Shown piece after piece: positions 26,369 through 35,970 of a stretch of 58,299 nucleotides of DNA. The stretch spans positions 1 through 58,299 of the forward strand of contig JBPJFZ010000021.1 of assembly GCA_051208035.1 (NCBI GenBank). The letters run 5' to 3'. A program made the position numbers and the translations under genes. The notes under the pieces are model-generated. The model was not told the origin of the DNA and searched no databases. It was given only the letters and a program-made list of their open reading frames with translations. Numbering within the stretch: position 1 is the first letter of the stretch; each line of letters begins with the position of its first letter. This DNA is from JACKOB01 sp024234575 (GTDB lineage Bacteria; Pseudomonadota; Gammaproteobacteria; Pseudomonadales; Oleiphilaceae).

Positions 26369-26539
26369 CACAGGGACAAGTGTCACACAAGGAGAACCTC
26401 ACCCCACTCATTGAATCGCAAGGTTTTCGACAGCGGCAGGGTTGCCAATATATTACGAAATAAATGATACTTGATTCCAATCATGCCAACTCAAGGCAGA
26501 AATAACCGCGGACATTCCTCTTATTACAATCATTTTGAT

Positions 26540-26578
26540 CTAAACTGATTAATCTAAACCGGTTAATCTACACTGAAT
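26540..26578 (+). repeat. 14-bp tandem direct repeat upstream of the FHA gene
   Basis: Two 14-bp units (CTAAACTGATTAAT at 26540-26553, CTAAACCGGTTAAT at 26554-26567) and a partial third (26568-26578) are arranged head to tail. The second unit contains the palindrome AACCGGTT. It is 230 bp before the FHA start, in an otherwise gene-free stretch of 440 bp (26369-26809). A regulator-binding array for the fha-tssJKLM operon is possible; no promoter was convincingly seen. Confidence 0.55.
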
Positions 26579-26809
26579 GTGCAAGAGGTAAGAGTTCAGC
26601 GCTAATACACAGATATGCCACCGCATCTTTGCTTTAACTGGCTGGACGCTAACCATCAATACCCTGGCATATCAATAAAAACCGTAACTAAACAAGTCTA
26701 TGTTGCTACGTCAGGCAGACAGGTAACGTAACTCAAGTAAAAAGCTAACAGGCCCTATCCAGCCTGATGTTGCACATTAAACCAAATCGTTTTTTAAGGA
26801 AGTTTGTAC

Positions 26810-28642
26810 ATGCGTCTGGTATTAAAAGTTCTGATGAGCCCTGATGGCTGTGGTCTCGAAGGACAAACGCAAGCATTTGAAGAAAGTGGTGGCAGCTTTG
26901 GTCGCGGCCCTGCCAACCAATGGATTCTTCCAGACCCATCCCGACATATTTCCTCTGTGCACGGAAAAATAGTCTACGAAGCTGGCCAGTTTAGCCTGGT
27001 TGATGAGAGTACGAACGGCATCTACCTCAATGATGACGAATTTCCGGTCGGCCAGGGCAATAAAATGGTGCTGGCAAGTGGCGATCAGCTTGGTTTCGGT
27101 GAATATATATTGCAGGTTGAGATTGAAAAGAAGCCAGATCTGTCCGCCGACACGCTGGTTCCAGGCTTTGGCACACCGGCAACGGCACCAGCCACCCCGA
27201 CACCAGCAGCCGACAGTTTTGATGACCTCGACCGCTGGCTCGATCCGGTTGCACCTTCTGCTCCGGCAGCCAGCCCCTACGGGTCAGCCTCCAACCCTTC
27301 CCGAAGCAGCGGTAGAATTGATGATGACCTGATGGGTGGTGCTGGCGACATGAGCGAGCTTAGCGACCCTCTCGCCGCTTTGGATGGTGCTGGCGGAAAA
27401 GCCTCGGGCTTTACGCCAGGCAACAAGGGTAGCGCTGATTTTTCACTGGATGATTTATTGGGCAGTTCTGCGCCTCCACAACACTCGACGTCAGCGCCTG
27501 CCGCTCAAGAGCGAATGTCGCTAAGCAAAATACCAGAAGCACCTGCGAACGCTAGTTTGGACCCCTTGGCCAGTTTTGATAAAACAATGGTTCGACCGGA
27601 AGCACCAGCAGAACCCAAGCCCGCAGCCCCAGCATTTATCCCCCCCGTTGATGACGCGCCCCCTATTAAAGATGAGTCAGCACTGGCGGATGAACTCGAC
27701 AGCTTTTTGTCTGGTGCGCAGCCCAAAAGTGCGCCCGTCGCCAAAGCGAGCAAGCCTGCGCCAAAAGTCGACAATCAGCCAACTTCGGCACCAGAAGAAG
27801 TCATTAAAAGCGCCCCTCTCGCACCTCCGGCAGATGAGTTGGGTGCCGATCTCGATGACTTTTTAAAGCCAGTGATAGATAAAGTACCGGATGCTGCCAA
27901 AAAGCCTGCCACGCCAGCACCGACTCCAACACCTGCTCCGACACCAGCACCAGTGACCACGGCAGACAAAAAAATCGACCGCCCTAATAAGGAACCTGTC
28001 AGCCCGGATAAACCAGCTCGAGAGCCAGCTAAAACAGCTGCCAGCGAAGATATCAACCGCACACTCGCGACTATGCTTGGCCTCGAGGAAGTACCACCGT
28101 CAGCACTCACGCTATTGTCCGAGACCGCCACAGATGTGCTGCGAGAATCGGTGAAAGGATTAATGCTCAATCTGCGAGCAAGAAACCAGGTAAAGAGCGA
28201 ATTTCGCCTGAACATGACAATGATTCAAGCGGCCGAAAACAACCCGCTAAAGTTTTCTGTGACGCCTGATGACGCCCTTGAAAACATGTTTGCCAAAACC
28301 GGCAAAGCCTATATGCGCCCGGTAGATGCCGTAAAGGACGGCTTTGCAGATATTGGCGATCACCAAATTGCCTTGTTCGATGCCATGCGCACGGCGTACG
28401 ATCACATGATTAATATGTTCGATCCGGCACAAATTGAAGCTAAAAACCCGGTTGCGAAAAGCAAAGGATTTTTATCATCCCGCAAAGACACCCAGTGGGA
28501 ACAATACAAAAGCTTCTATCAACAACTAACGGTTGACCGCGAGCAAACCTTTAAACGCTCGTTTGGTGAGGTATTTGCCGAAGCCTATGAACGAAGAATG
28601 CAAGAGTTAAAAGTAGCTCGTATCAAGGCTGGCTCGGCGTAA
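26810..28642 (+). CDS. T6SS FHA-domain protein (TagH/Fha type)
   Basis: A 610-aa protein. The N-terminal FHA domain (about 10-100) has G-R (27-28), S-x-x-H-G (48-52) and T-N-G (68-70), the phosphothreonine-binding residues. Then comes a long Pro/Ala/Asp-rich linker (about 115-420) containing repeated D-D-L-D-x-[WF]-L acidic clusters, and a conserved C-terminal domain (about 420-610) as in TagH. AAGGA precedes ATG at 26810. It should read phosphorylated threonine on TssL or on the kinase and promote assembly, as known for Agrobacterium Fha. First of the fha-tssJKLM operon. Confidence 0.93.
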   Translation: MRLVLKVLMSPDGCGLEGQTQAFEESGGSFGRGPANQWILPDPSRHISSVHGKIVYEAGQFSLVDESTNGIYLNDDEFPVGQGNKMVLASGDQLGFGEYILQVEIEKKPDLSADTLVPGFGTPATAPATPTPAADSFDDLDRWLDPVAPSAPAASPYGSASNPSRSSGRIDDDLMGGAGDMSELSDPLAALDGAGGKASGFTPGNKGSADFSLDDLLGSSAPPQHSTSAPAAQERMSLSKIPEAPANASLDPLASFDKTMVRPEAPAEPKPAAPAFIPPVDDAPPIKDESALADELDSFLSGAQPKSAPVAKASKPAPKVDNQPTSAPEEVIKSAPLAPPADELGADLDDFLKPVIDKVPDAAKKPATPAPTPTPAPTPAPVTTADKKIDRPNKEPVSPDKPAREPAKTAASEDINRTLATMLGLEEVPPSALTLLSETATDVLRESVKGLMLNLRARNQVKSEFRLNMTMIQAAENNPLKFSVTPDDALENMFAKTGKAYMRPVDAVKDGFADIGDHQIALFDAMRTAYDHMINMFDPAQIEAKNPVAKSKGFLSSRKDTQWEQYKSFYQQLTVDREQTFKRSFGEVFAEAYERRMQELKVARIKAGSA

Positions 28643-28844
28643 CTAATACAACCTGCGCCAGCTTTTGACCGACTTAACGGAAGACTCCAACACAGGGAAA
28701 GTGACATGAGCAAAATGCTTTTTTACACACTGTACATAAATTTGCCGTTTTTTCCTTGGGTGACTTAACAGGTCTTTTCTGTAAAATGAAAAACCACTAA
28801 TACTTGACCCCTTTAACGCACAATAAGCATGCACGAGGAAAACT

Positions 28845-29333
28845 ATGCAACAATCTAAAATACTAAAGTCATCCCTGTTGGTGATATTTTTAAGTTTGGC
28901 TACTCTCATATCAACAGGATGTGCTTACACACGAGCCAAACTGGACTTGGACACGTCTGCTTTTCTTAGCTTTAAAATTTCACCTGCGGTAAACCCGGAC
29001 TCCAGCGGTAGAGCATCACCAGTGGTGCTTAACCTGTACTACCTCACCGACAACAGACAGTTTGAGCAGGAAGAAATTCTCTCTCTGCTGCAAAGTGCCG
29101 AAGACCGCCTCGGCAAGGATTTCATAGATCACGTCAGACTGAAGGAGTTTATTCCCGGTGAAAAGCGTGAAGAAAGCTTTCCTCTGACGACACAAGTGAA
29201 ATACATCGGAGTTGTGGCCGAATACGTGCAATACGAAGAGGCGCAGGCTAAACTTTTGATTCCAATAGAACCAAATAAGAAGAACAGCTATTTTATAAAG
29301 GTAGATAAACTCGCACTCTCTTTAAAACAATAA
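28845..29333 (+). CDS. tssJ: T6SS outer-membrane lipoprotein TssJ
   Basis: A 162-aa lipoprotein: signal peptide, lipobox S-T-G-C with Cys at about 26, then a transthyretin-like domain with the TssJ pattern (P-V-V-L-N-L-Y-Y-L-T-D, F-E-Q-E-E, F-P-L-T-T-Q-V-K-Y-I-G-V-V-A-E-Y). It anchors the TssM periplasmic domain at the outer membrane. GAGG lies 6 bases before the start. A 200-bp gap follows the FHA gene; no clear promoter is seen in it. Confidence 0.94.
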   Translation: MQQSKILKSSLLVIFLSLATLISTGCAYTRAKLDLDTSAFLSFKISPAVNPDSSGRASPVVLNLYYLTDNRQFEQEEILSLLQSAEDRLGKDFIDHVRLKEFIPGEKREESFPLTTQVKYIGVVAEYVQYEEAQAKLLIPIEPNKKNSYFIKVDKLALSLKQ

Positions 29334-29352
29334 CAGACAGGAAATTATTTCG

Positions 29353-30687
29353 ATGTCGACAAGCAACAAAGTCGTATGGACCGAAGGCATGTTTCTTCGG
29401 CCGCAACACTTCCAGCAGCAAGAACGCTACTTTGAAGCTTTTGTCGAAGGCCGGGTAAGAGCCGCACGCCCCTATTTCTGGGGGTTCGAAGACCTTGAGA
29501 TCGATACACAACTACTTAAACTGGGCAAGATTTCAGTCAATCGTTGTAAACTGGTACTCCCCGATGGCACACCCGTGCAGGTACCGGAAGTAGATGCGGC
29601 ACCTATCGCGTTGGACGTACCAGCCAATACACGCAATAAAATCGTGTATTTAGTATTACCTATCAGGCGGCAGGGTGCGTTAGACGTCCAAACCGACGCA
29701 TCACAGCAGTCTCTGACTCGTTATCTGGCTACCGAAAAAACATTAATGGATACCGTCACCGGAGAAGGCGACGATGCACCAATTCTTATTGGTCAGCTGC
29801 AGTTAACACTATTACTTGAAACTGAAGACCTGAGTGGCTTTATCAAACTGGGAATGCTGCGCATAAAAGAAAGCGCTGACGACGGCAGTATTACACTCGA
29901 CGACACTTATATCCCGCCGCTATCAAATTGTCATGCTCACCCTACGCTACATGGCTTCCTTAATGAGCTTTCGGGGTTACTGAATCAGCGGGCAGAGACA
30001 CTGGCGGCCAGGTTAAAAGAAAGCGGTCGTGCTGGCTCGGCCGAAATATCCGACTACTTGCTGCTGCAACTGCTCAACAGGTTACAGCCGACGGCAGAAT
30101 GCCTGATGCAGTCAACCTTACTACATCCATACGATATGTTTTTACAGATAATACAAATGGGTGGCGAGTTATCAACCTTTACCAGTGCAGACCGCCGACC
30201 AACCAGATTTTCTGCCTATTTACACGAAGACCTGGCGACCATTTTTGGCCCGGTCATTGGCGAGTTGCGCAAAAGCCTCAGCACTGTGCTTGAACAATCG
30301 GCCATTGCGCTGGAGCTGGCAGAACGTAAATATGGTATTCACGTTTCTCCAATCAACGACCGCTCACTGGTTGAAAAAGCATCCTTTGTATTGGCAGTAA
30401 AAGCTAGTGTCAGTCCGGATCAGCTAAGGGTGAGTTTCCCCAGCCAGATTAAAATTGCGCCGGTGGAAAAAATCAGAGAGCTTATCAACGCGCAGCTTCC
30501 AGGTATTGGCATTCAGGCGCTGCCGGTGGCACCACGACAATTACCTTATCACTCAGGCTTTACATATTTTCAATTGGATAGAAACAGCGAGTTCTGGCGA
30601 ACGCTGCTACAGTCGGGGGGCTTCGCCATCCATGTAGGCGGTGATTTCCCAGGACTGGAAATGGAATTTTGGGCAATTCGGGATTAG
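29353..30687 (+). CDS. tssK: T6SS baseplate-membrane connector TssK
   Basis: A 444-aa TssK (VasE/ImpJ, formerly DUF876), a trimer that joins baseplate wedges to the TssL/TssM membrane complex. The N-terminus V-V-W-T-E-G-M-F-L-R-P-Q-H-F-Q-Q-Q-E-R is diagnostic; later L-L-Q-L-L-N-R, L-H-P-Y-D-M-F and the C-terminal receptor-type domain are in place. It starts 19 bp after tssJ with AGGAAA upstream. Confidence 0.97.
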   Translation: MSTSNKVVWTEGMFLRPQHFQQQERYFEAFVEGRVRAARPYFWGFEDLEIDTQLLKLGKISVNRCKLVLPDGTPVQVPEVDAAPIALDVPANTRNKIVYLVLPIRRQGALDVQTDASQQSLTRYLATEKTLMDTVTGEGDDAPILIGQLQLTLLLETEDLSGFIKLGMLRIKESADDGSITLDDTYIPPLSNCHAHPTLHGFLNELSGLLNQRAETLAARLKESGRAGSAEISDYLLLQLLNRLQPTAECLMQSTLLHPYDMFLQIIQMGGELSTFTSADRRPTRFSAYLHEDLATIFGPVIGELRKSLSTVLEQSAIALELAERKYGIHVSPINDRSLVEKASFVLAVKASVSPDQLRVSFPSQIKIAPVEKIRELINAQLPGIGIQALPVAPRQLPYHSGFTYFQLDRNSEFWRTLLQSGGFAIHVGGDFPGLEMEFWAIRD

Positions 30688-30721
30688 CCCGCCCAAGCAG
30701 GTCAACGGAGTATGAACTATT

Positions 30722-31621
30722 ATGCAAGGCGATGATAACGACAGAACCATCATAGGTCCCCCACCGGGCTTGGGCGGCGGTGACAGAACCGTCATCGTAC
30801 CGACCCCCGGTCGACAACAGGCAGGCAGAAGTGCGCCGGCACCCGCCGCTGCGGCACCTAGCGCCGATGCACGAACTTCTGCCCAACAGCCATCTCCGGC
30901 TCTTTCAACGCAAATAAAGCAAAGTCTCAACCCTTTGGTCGCCAATGCGTCTGAGATTCTGGCGCTGCATGCCGAACTCAGACTAACGGCACAGCATGCA
31001 AACCCCGCAGGGTTGCGTAACCAGCTGGTTGATAAAATCAGAAGTTTTGAAAAAAACCTGAAATCTGCCAACTATGCCAACGAGATCATTGTTTCTGCCC
31101 GCTATGTGATATGTACCTCTCTTGATGAAGCGGTGCTAAACACACCTTGGGGCGTGCAAAGCGGATGGGCTCAGCATTCCTTGCTCAGCACTTTTCACAA
31201 TGAAACTTTCGGTGGTGAAAAGTTTTTTTTGATTATGGGTCGCCTGCTGGAGTCTCCGGCGAAATATGTCGAAGCACTCGAGCTCATTTATCTGATTCTG
31301 GCCGGAGGTTTTGCCGGCAAATATAAACTTGATCCTAGGGGACACCTGCAGCTTGAAGAGATCAAGGATAATCTTTACCGTACGATTTTATTGCATCGCG
31401 GTGACTTTGAAAGAGACTTGTCTCCCCGTTGGCAAGGACTCCCGCCACAAAGCAAGAATATCGCCGAATACGTGCCGATGTGGGTCATAGCCAGCTTATT
31501 TCTATTTGTGATGTTGCTCTGCTATACCGGCTTTCGTATCTGGCTGGATCACACGACCAGCCCCGTCGCAGAACAGCTAAACACCCTAATCACAACAGAA
31601 CAACACCTGAGCGGCGAGTAA
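30722..31621 (+). CDS. tssL: T6SS inner-membrane protein TssL with duplicated phospho-acceptor-like motif
   Basis: A 299-aa DotU/TssL protein. The cytoplasmic hook domain (about 60-240) has Y-V-I-C-T-S-L-D-E-A-V-L-N-T-P-W-G and T-F-H-N-E-T-F-G-G-E-K-F-F; a single transmembrane helix near 253-275 and a short periplasmic tail follow. No peptidoglycan-binding domain is fused. The N-terminal extension contains two copies of D-R-T-[IV]-I-x-P-x-P-G (Thr9 and Thr23), candidate phosphothreonine sites for the FHA protein, as TssL Thr14 is in Agrobacterium. The ribosome site is GGAG. Confidence 0.95.
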   Translation: MQGDDNDRTIIGPPPGLGGGDRTVIVPTPGRQQAGRSAPAPAAAAPSADARTSAQQPSPALSTQIKQSLNPLVANASEILALHAELRLTAQHANPAGLRNQLVDKIRSFEKNLKSANYANEIIVSARYVICTSLDEAVLNTPWGVQSGWAQHSLLSTFHNETFGGEKFFLIMGRLLESPAKYVEALELIYLILAGGFAGKYKLDPRGHLQLEEIKDNLYRTILLHRGDFERDLSPRWQGLPPQSKNIAEYVPMWVIASLFLFVMLLCYTGFRIWLDHTTSPVAEQLNTLITTEQHLSGE

Positions 31622-31649
31622 GTCGCCGACTGTCATGGAGTATTGAGTA

Positions 31650-34600
31650 ATGCGCGTGCCCGCGTTGTTAAAGGATTCCCGTTTTCTTGGTTTCATCGGT
31701 ATTCTGGCCCTCTGCCTGTTTATCTGGTTTGCTGGCAGCTATATCGCCATCGGCAATCCACCCGAACCACTTTCTGCCGTCACCCGTCTCGTAGTCATTC
31801 TGGTACTCATACTGTTGTGGGCCGGTATTACCGTTTTATCGCTGCTGAAGCAGAAACAGCAAAACAACAGTCTGATCAGTGAAATCGACAAGCAAAGCGC
31901 TGCCAGCGCTACGTCCGAACCGATAGCCGGTGCAAGTGCTGAAGAGTCGGCACAATTACAAACACGCTTTAAAGAAGCCTTAACCACCCTGAAAGGGCTT
32001 AAGTTTGGCGATAAAGGTAAACAAACCGTTTACGAACTACCCTGGTATCTCGTTATTGGCCCCCCAGGCGCAGGCAAAACCACCCTGCTGGCTAACTCGG
32101 GATTACAATTCCCCCTGAAAGAAAAATTCGGACTGAAAGGTATTGGCGGCATTGGCGGGACACGCAATTGTGACTGGTGGTTCACCAATCAGGCAGTCTT
32201 AATCGACACCGCTGGCAGGTATACCACGCAAGATAGTAACGCCAGCACAGATAAAAGTGCGTGGCTAAGCTTTCTTTCTCTGCTTAAAAAGCACCGACCT
32301 CGCCGTGCCATCAACGGTGTCATCGTTGCCATCAGTGCCAGTGAATTGCTGATGCTAAGCAAAAGCGAGCGCCTGCAGCACGCCGAAACCATTCGTAACC
32401 GCGTGCAAGAATTGATGAGCGAGCTGCAGATAAGGTTCCCCATCTATTTCATGGTTACCAAAACCGACCTGATAGCGGGCTTTACCGAGTATTTTGAGGA
32501 AATGGGTCAGATTGAAAGGGAGCAAGTATGGGGAATGACCTTTCCCTTTTCTGACAAAATCACCCAGCAGTCTAATCTCGATTTTCTTGGCGGCGAGCTT
32601 GATGCCCTGGTTAAACGGGTCAATGACAGGCTGTTATGGCGGCTACACAACGAACGCGACCCTAAAAGGCGCTCACGCATTCAGAATTTTCCTAATCAGT
32701 TCGAGCAGCTTCAGGATGTACTGGAACCTTTTGTTAAAGAAATCTTTGCCGAAAACCGTTACCAAACACCCCCATTACTCCGCGGTGTTTACTTTACCAG
32801 CGGCACCCAGGAAGGCTCCCCTATTGATCGGATACTTAGCTCGCTTTCCGCAGGCTACGGCATCAACGTCAACTCGCTTGCATCACCTGCAGGCCAAGGT
32901 AAAAGCTTCTTTATTAACCGTTTTCTCGGCGACCTGGTTTTTCAGGAAGCTAATATCGTTGGTTTAAACACAACGTTCGAGAAGCGCTTAAAGCTGTTAC
33001 GACGGGTGCTGTTCGGCGCGATGGGGGCGTTCGGTGTTGCTACCCTGGGTGTCTGGACTTACAGTTTGATTCACAACCAATCCTTAATGAACCAGGTTAC
33101 CGAGCTTGTTGATCAGCATAAAACTAATGTCAGTACCTATCAGCAACAGGCAACGACAACACCTGAAAGCGTCGAAAGTGTCATCACTCCACTCTATCAG
33201 GCAACCTCTGTCTATCAGGGTCTGAGCCTTCCCTGGCTAACCGGCATGGGGTTATACGACAGCAGCGTTGCCGATGCGTCACAAAATGCTTATCTGGCAT
33301 CTTTACGCACCTATCTATTACCCATGATGAAGTCGACACTCGAGCAAGACCTGAAGACGCCTGCCAGTGATGAGGCGCTGTATAACGCCCTGAGGGTCTA
33401 TTTGTTACTGGGCGATCCCGGTCGGATGGAACCTATCGAGATAACGCGATGGTTTCAGGAATATTGGTCTACTCAATTACCGGGCAAAGCAGCCATTCAA
33501 CAGCGCTATGCCGTTTACTTGTCTGATTTTCTAAGTAAAGGTTTTACACCGATTACCTACCAGCCAGACATTCTTGCCGAAGCCCGCGCCAAAGCACGTC
33601 AGGTACCGGTCGAAAGGCGAATCTATAATCAGATTCGTAACGAAAAAGAATATGCTCGTAAAACCGACCTGGTCAATGTACTGGGCAGAAGCCTCACCGA
33701 TGTGTACAACTTTGGCAATAATGCGGATGAGCTGAAAATTCCTTATTTATTCAGCAAATCTGGCTACGACTCATTAGATTTGTCTGAAAACAGTCCACTG
33801 GTGCGTAAATTTGCCTCGGAGCAGTGGATTTTAGGCACTGAGAATGTCGAAGATTTTACCGATCAAGACATCAAGGATATAGCTGAAAAGGTAAAGACAA
33901 TCTATCTGGCCGAATACAGCGAAACCTGGTTTAACGCCCTGAAGAGTCTGCACATTAAAGATATCGCTAACATGACCGACGCCCGCGATGCGCTTAAAGT
34001 GCTGACCTCTGCGTCAGATTCGCCATTAATCGCGCTGCTTGAGCTGACGCGAAAAGAAACAGGCTTAACACCACAGATCAACCTGTTGACGAAAGCGGGA
34101 GAGAAAAACAGCCTGGCAGGCGAAGCTGTCGCAGCGTTGCAAGAAAAAGCATTGCCACCAACGCTGGTTGATAAAAACTTTACGCCCCTGCAACAGTTTG
34201 TGGACAACAAGTCTATCGACACCGTTATTACCGATATTAAAGCTCTGGCTGACCTGCTCGAAGGCTTCTCGCTTTCACCAAGCCAGGCTGGCGCTGCCTT
34301 TAGTTTTTCCAAAGGCCGATTTGAAGGTTCTGCCGCCGACCCGATTAGAAAGCTGTTGATTCGCGCCTCCCAGTCCCCTGAGCCGGTCAATCGCTGGCTG
34401 ACGGAATTAGCTGATCAGTCCTGGAAAGTCGTGCTCGTTGAATCCAAGAGCCATATAGACTCTCTCTGGCAGGCTAAGGTTTATCAGAGTTATCAGGCGG
34501 GTATTGCAAATCGCTTCCCGTTTAGTCGCAATGCCTCAGAAGTAGCGCTGATTGACTTTACTGAATACTTCAAGCCGGGCGGCACTGAGCAAAGCTTTAA

Positions 34601-35141
34601 GGACCAATTTCTTAAACCGTTTATCTCTGAGGGAAAAACCTGGTCCAATAAATCGCTTAATGATCGTGGGTTAGGCATTTCGAACGAGGCGCTGGAGCAG
34701 ATGCGGCGAGCAGATACCATTCGCAGTGTTTTCTTCCGAAAGAGTGCCTCCGCTCCTGCTGTCGACTTCACCTTGAAGCCGCGGCAGATGGATTCGAGTG
34801 TGCGAAGGTTTGAACTCTCTATTGGTGACCAGAAGGTGCGCTATTCACATGGACCTAAACTACCTAATAACCTGACGTGGCCTGCGAATAGCGAAACAAC
34901 CGTGCGCATGCTCTTCGAAGATATCAACGAAACATTACGAGATAAAACATTCACCGGTGAATGGGCATTCTTCCGGGCACTTGATGCATTAAGTATTGAG
35001 AAAACCGGTAAGGCCTCACAGTTTTATGTGACATTCGACGTCGAAGGTAGAAAAGCCAACTACGAACTAACGGCAAAAAGCTTTTTAAATCCTTTTGAAT
35101 CTTCGTGGATGCGCAGCTATCGCTGTCCTGGCAGCCTATAG
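31650..35141 (+). CDS. tssM: T6SS membrane-complex protein TssM (IcmF)
   Basis: An 1163-aa TssM: two N-terminal transmembrane helices (about 12-33 and 44-65), a cytoplasmic NTPase-like domain with intact Walker A G-P-P-G-A-G-K-T-T (137-145) and I-D-T-A-G-R-Y near 190, a third membrane helix near 447-470, then a long periplasmic domain that binds TssJ. It spans the envelope and forms the channel with TssL and TssJ. Length matches the family. GGAG lies upstream of the start, 28 bp after tssL; tagF follows at 15 bp. Confidence 0.97.
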   Translation: MRVPALLKDSRFLGFIGILALCLFIWFAGSYIAIGNPPEPLSAVTRLVVILVLILLWAGITVLSLLKQKQQNNSLISEIDKQSAASATSEPIAGASAEESAQLQTRFKEALTTLKGLKFGDKGKQTVYELPWYLVIGPPGAGKTTLLANSGLQFPLKEKFGLKGIGGIGGTRNCDWWFTNQAVLIDTAGRYTTQDSNASTDKSAWLSFLSLLKKHRPRRAINGVIVAISASELLMLSKSERLQHAETIRNRVQELMSELQIRFPIYFMVTKTDLIAGFTEYFEEMGQIEREQVWGMTFPFSDKITQQSNLDFLGGELDALVKRVNDRLLWRLHNERDPKRRSRIQNFPNQFEQLQDVLEPFVKEIFAENRYQTPPLLRGVYFTSGTQEGSPIDRILSSLSAGYGINVNSLASPAGQGKSFFINRFLGDLVFQEANIVGLNTTFEKRLKLLRRVLFGAMGAFGVATLGVWTYSLIHNQSLMNQVTELVDQHKTNVSTYQQQATTTPESVESVITPLYQATSVYQGLSLPWLTGMGLYDSSVADASQNAYLASLRTYLLPMMKSTLEQDLKTPASDEALYNALRVYLLLGDPGRMEPIEITRWFQEYWSTQLPGKAAIQQRYAVYLSDFLSKGFTPITYQPDILAEARAKARQVPVERRIYNQIRNEKEYARKTDLVNVLGRSLTDVYNFGNNADELKIPYLFSKSGYDSLDLSENSPLVRKFASEQWILGTENVEDFTDQDIKDIAEKVKTIYLAEYSETWFNALKSLHIKDIANMTDARDALKVLTSASDSPLIALLELTRKETGLTPQINLLTKAGEKNSLAGEAVAALQEKALPPTLVDKNFTPLQQFVDNKSIDTVITDIKALADLLEGFSLSPSQAGAAFSFSKGRFEGSAADPIRKLLIRASQSPEPVNRWLTELADQSWKVVLVESKSHIDSLWQAKVYQSYQAGIANRFPFSRNASEVALIDFTEYFKPGGTEQSFKDQFLKPFISEGKTWSNKSLNDRGLGISNEALEQMRRADTIRSVFFRKSASAPAVDFTLKPRQMDSSVRRFELSIGDQKVRYSHGPKLPNNLTWPANSETTVRMLFEDINETLRDKTFTGEWAFFRALDALSIEKTGKASQFYVTFDVEGRKANYELTAKSFLNPFESSWMRSYRCPGSL

Positions 35142-35156
35142 AGGTTAACGACAGCG

Positions 35157-35858
35157 ATGATAAATGGTTTGTATGGCAAACTCCCCGCACACGGGGACTT
35201 TATTCAGCACAATATGCCGCCTGAATTCGTTAGCGTTTGGGATTCATGGATGCAGCACGCCATCATGGCGAGCCAGGAAGAGCTTGGCAGCCGCTGGCTC
35301 GAATTATTTCTGGTCAGCCCAGTCTGGCGATTTGCGCTCAGCAAAGGCGTCATTGATGACCAGCATCATTGGCTGGGAATGATGCTGCCAAGCGTAGACA
35401 GTGTTGGCAGGTATTACCCGCTGACATTTGCCGGCAAGATAGCAGCCAATATGCCGCTTTTCAGAACGATAGAAGTCTATGAGGAGTGGTTTGGCGATAT
35501 CGAAAACATAGCGCTGACATCTTTGCAGCACGGGCTGCGCCTGGAAAATATCGCCGGTATGATGGATAAGATAATAATTCCGGAAATCGACCCATTAACG
35601 GCCTTGGGCAGCTCGTCTCGGGGCAGCAGCCAACGCTTTGTCAGCCTCAGTGACGGGGCCGAAAAGCTGACCGGCGCCTTATCACTATTTGCCGATTATT
35701 TTATGGCGCAAACGAACAAAGCCAGCAGTGTATGGTGGACCAGTGGCAGCGAACATGTCGCGCCAATGGCTCTGGTTAGTGACAAGTTACCTAAACCGGT
35801 CAGTTATACAGCACTACTGGATGGAAATTGGCAAAACTGGTATTGGGACCCAATGTAG
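35157..35858 (+). CDS. tagF: T6SS post-translational regulator TagF
   Basis: A 233-aa TagF (ImpM/SciT, DUF2094) protein. The N-terminal G-L-Y-G-K-L-P-A-H-G-D-F-I, then S-x-W-L-x-L-F-L-V-S-P-V-W-R-F-A-L and G-M-M-L-P-S-V-D-S-V-G-R-Y-Y-P-L are diagnostic. TagF is known as a repressor of T6SS firing, in some species by binding Fha. GAGG precedes the start. The PP2C gene follows after 112 bp, whereas in Agrobacterium the two are fused, which supports a shared regulatory role. Confidence 0.95.
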   Translation: MINGLYGKLPAHGDFIQHNMPPEFVSVWDSWMQHAIMASQEELGSRWLELFLVSPVWRFALSKGVIDDQHHWLGMMLPSVDSVGRYYPLTFAGKIAANMPLFRTIEVYEEWFGDIENIALTSLQHGLRLENIAGMMDKIIIPEIDPLTALGSSSRGSSQRFVSLSDGAEKLTGALSLFADYFMAQTNKASSVWWTSGSEHVAPMALVSDKLPKPVSYTALLDGNWQNWYWDPM

Positions 35859-35970
35859 GGTGGCCGATTACATAAAAAACTTGCTAATCCGCCAAGATGC
35901 ACAATGCTTAAAATATATTCAGTTCACCGCTTCCGCGTGATCTGACACATCAGGGAACAAAAGTCGACTT

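Noticed and set aside
27775..28215. 146-aa minus-strand frame inside the FHA gene
   Set aside because: Antisense of the Pro/Ala linker; composition reflects the repeat codons of the real gene.
28706..28768. 20-codon frame between the FHA gene and tssJ (starts M-S-K-M-L-F-Y)
   Set aside because: It has a passable ribosome site but is hydrophobic, very short and has no recognisable regulatory pattern such as codon runs; not enough to call a gene.
33902..34390. 162-aa minus-strand frame inside tssM
   Set aside because: Shadow of the tssM coding sequence with no ribosome site or recognisable domain.
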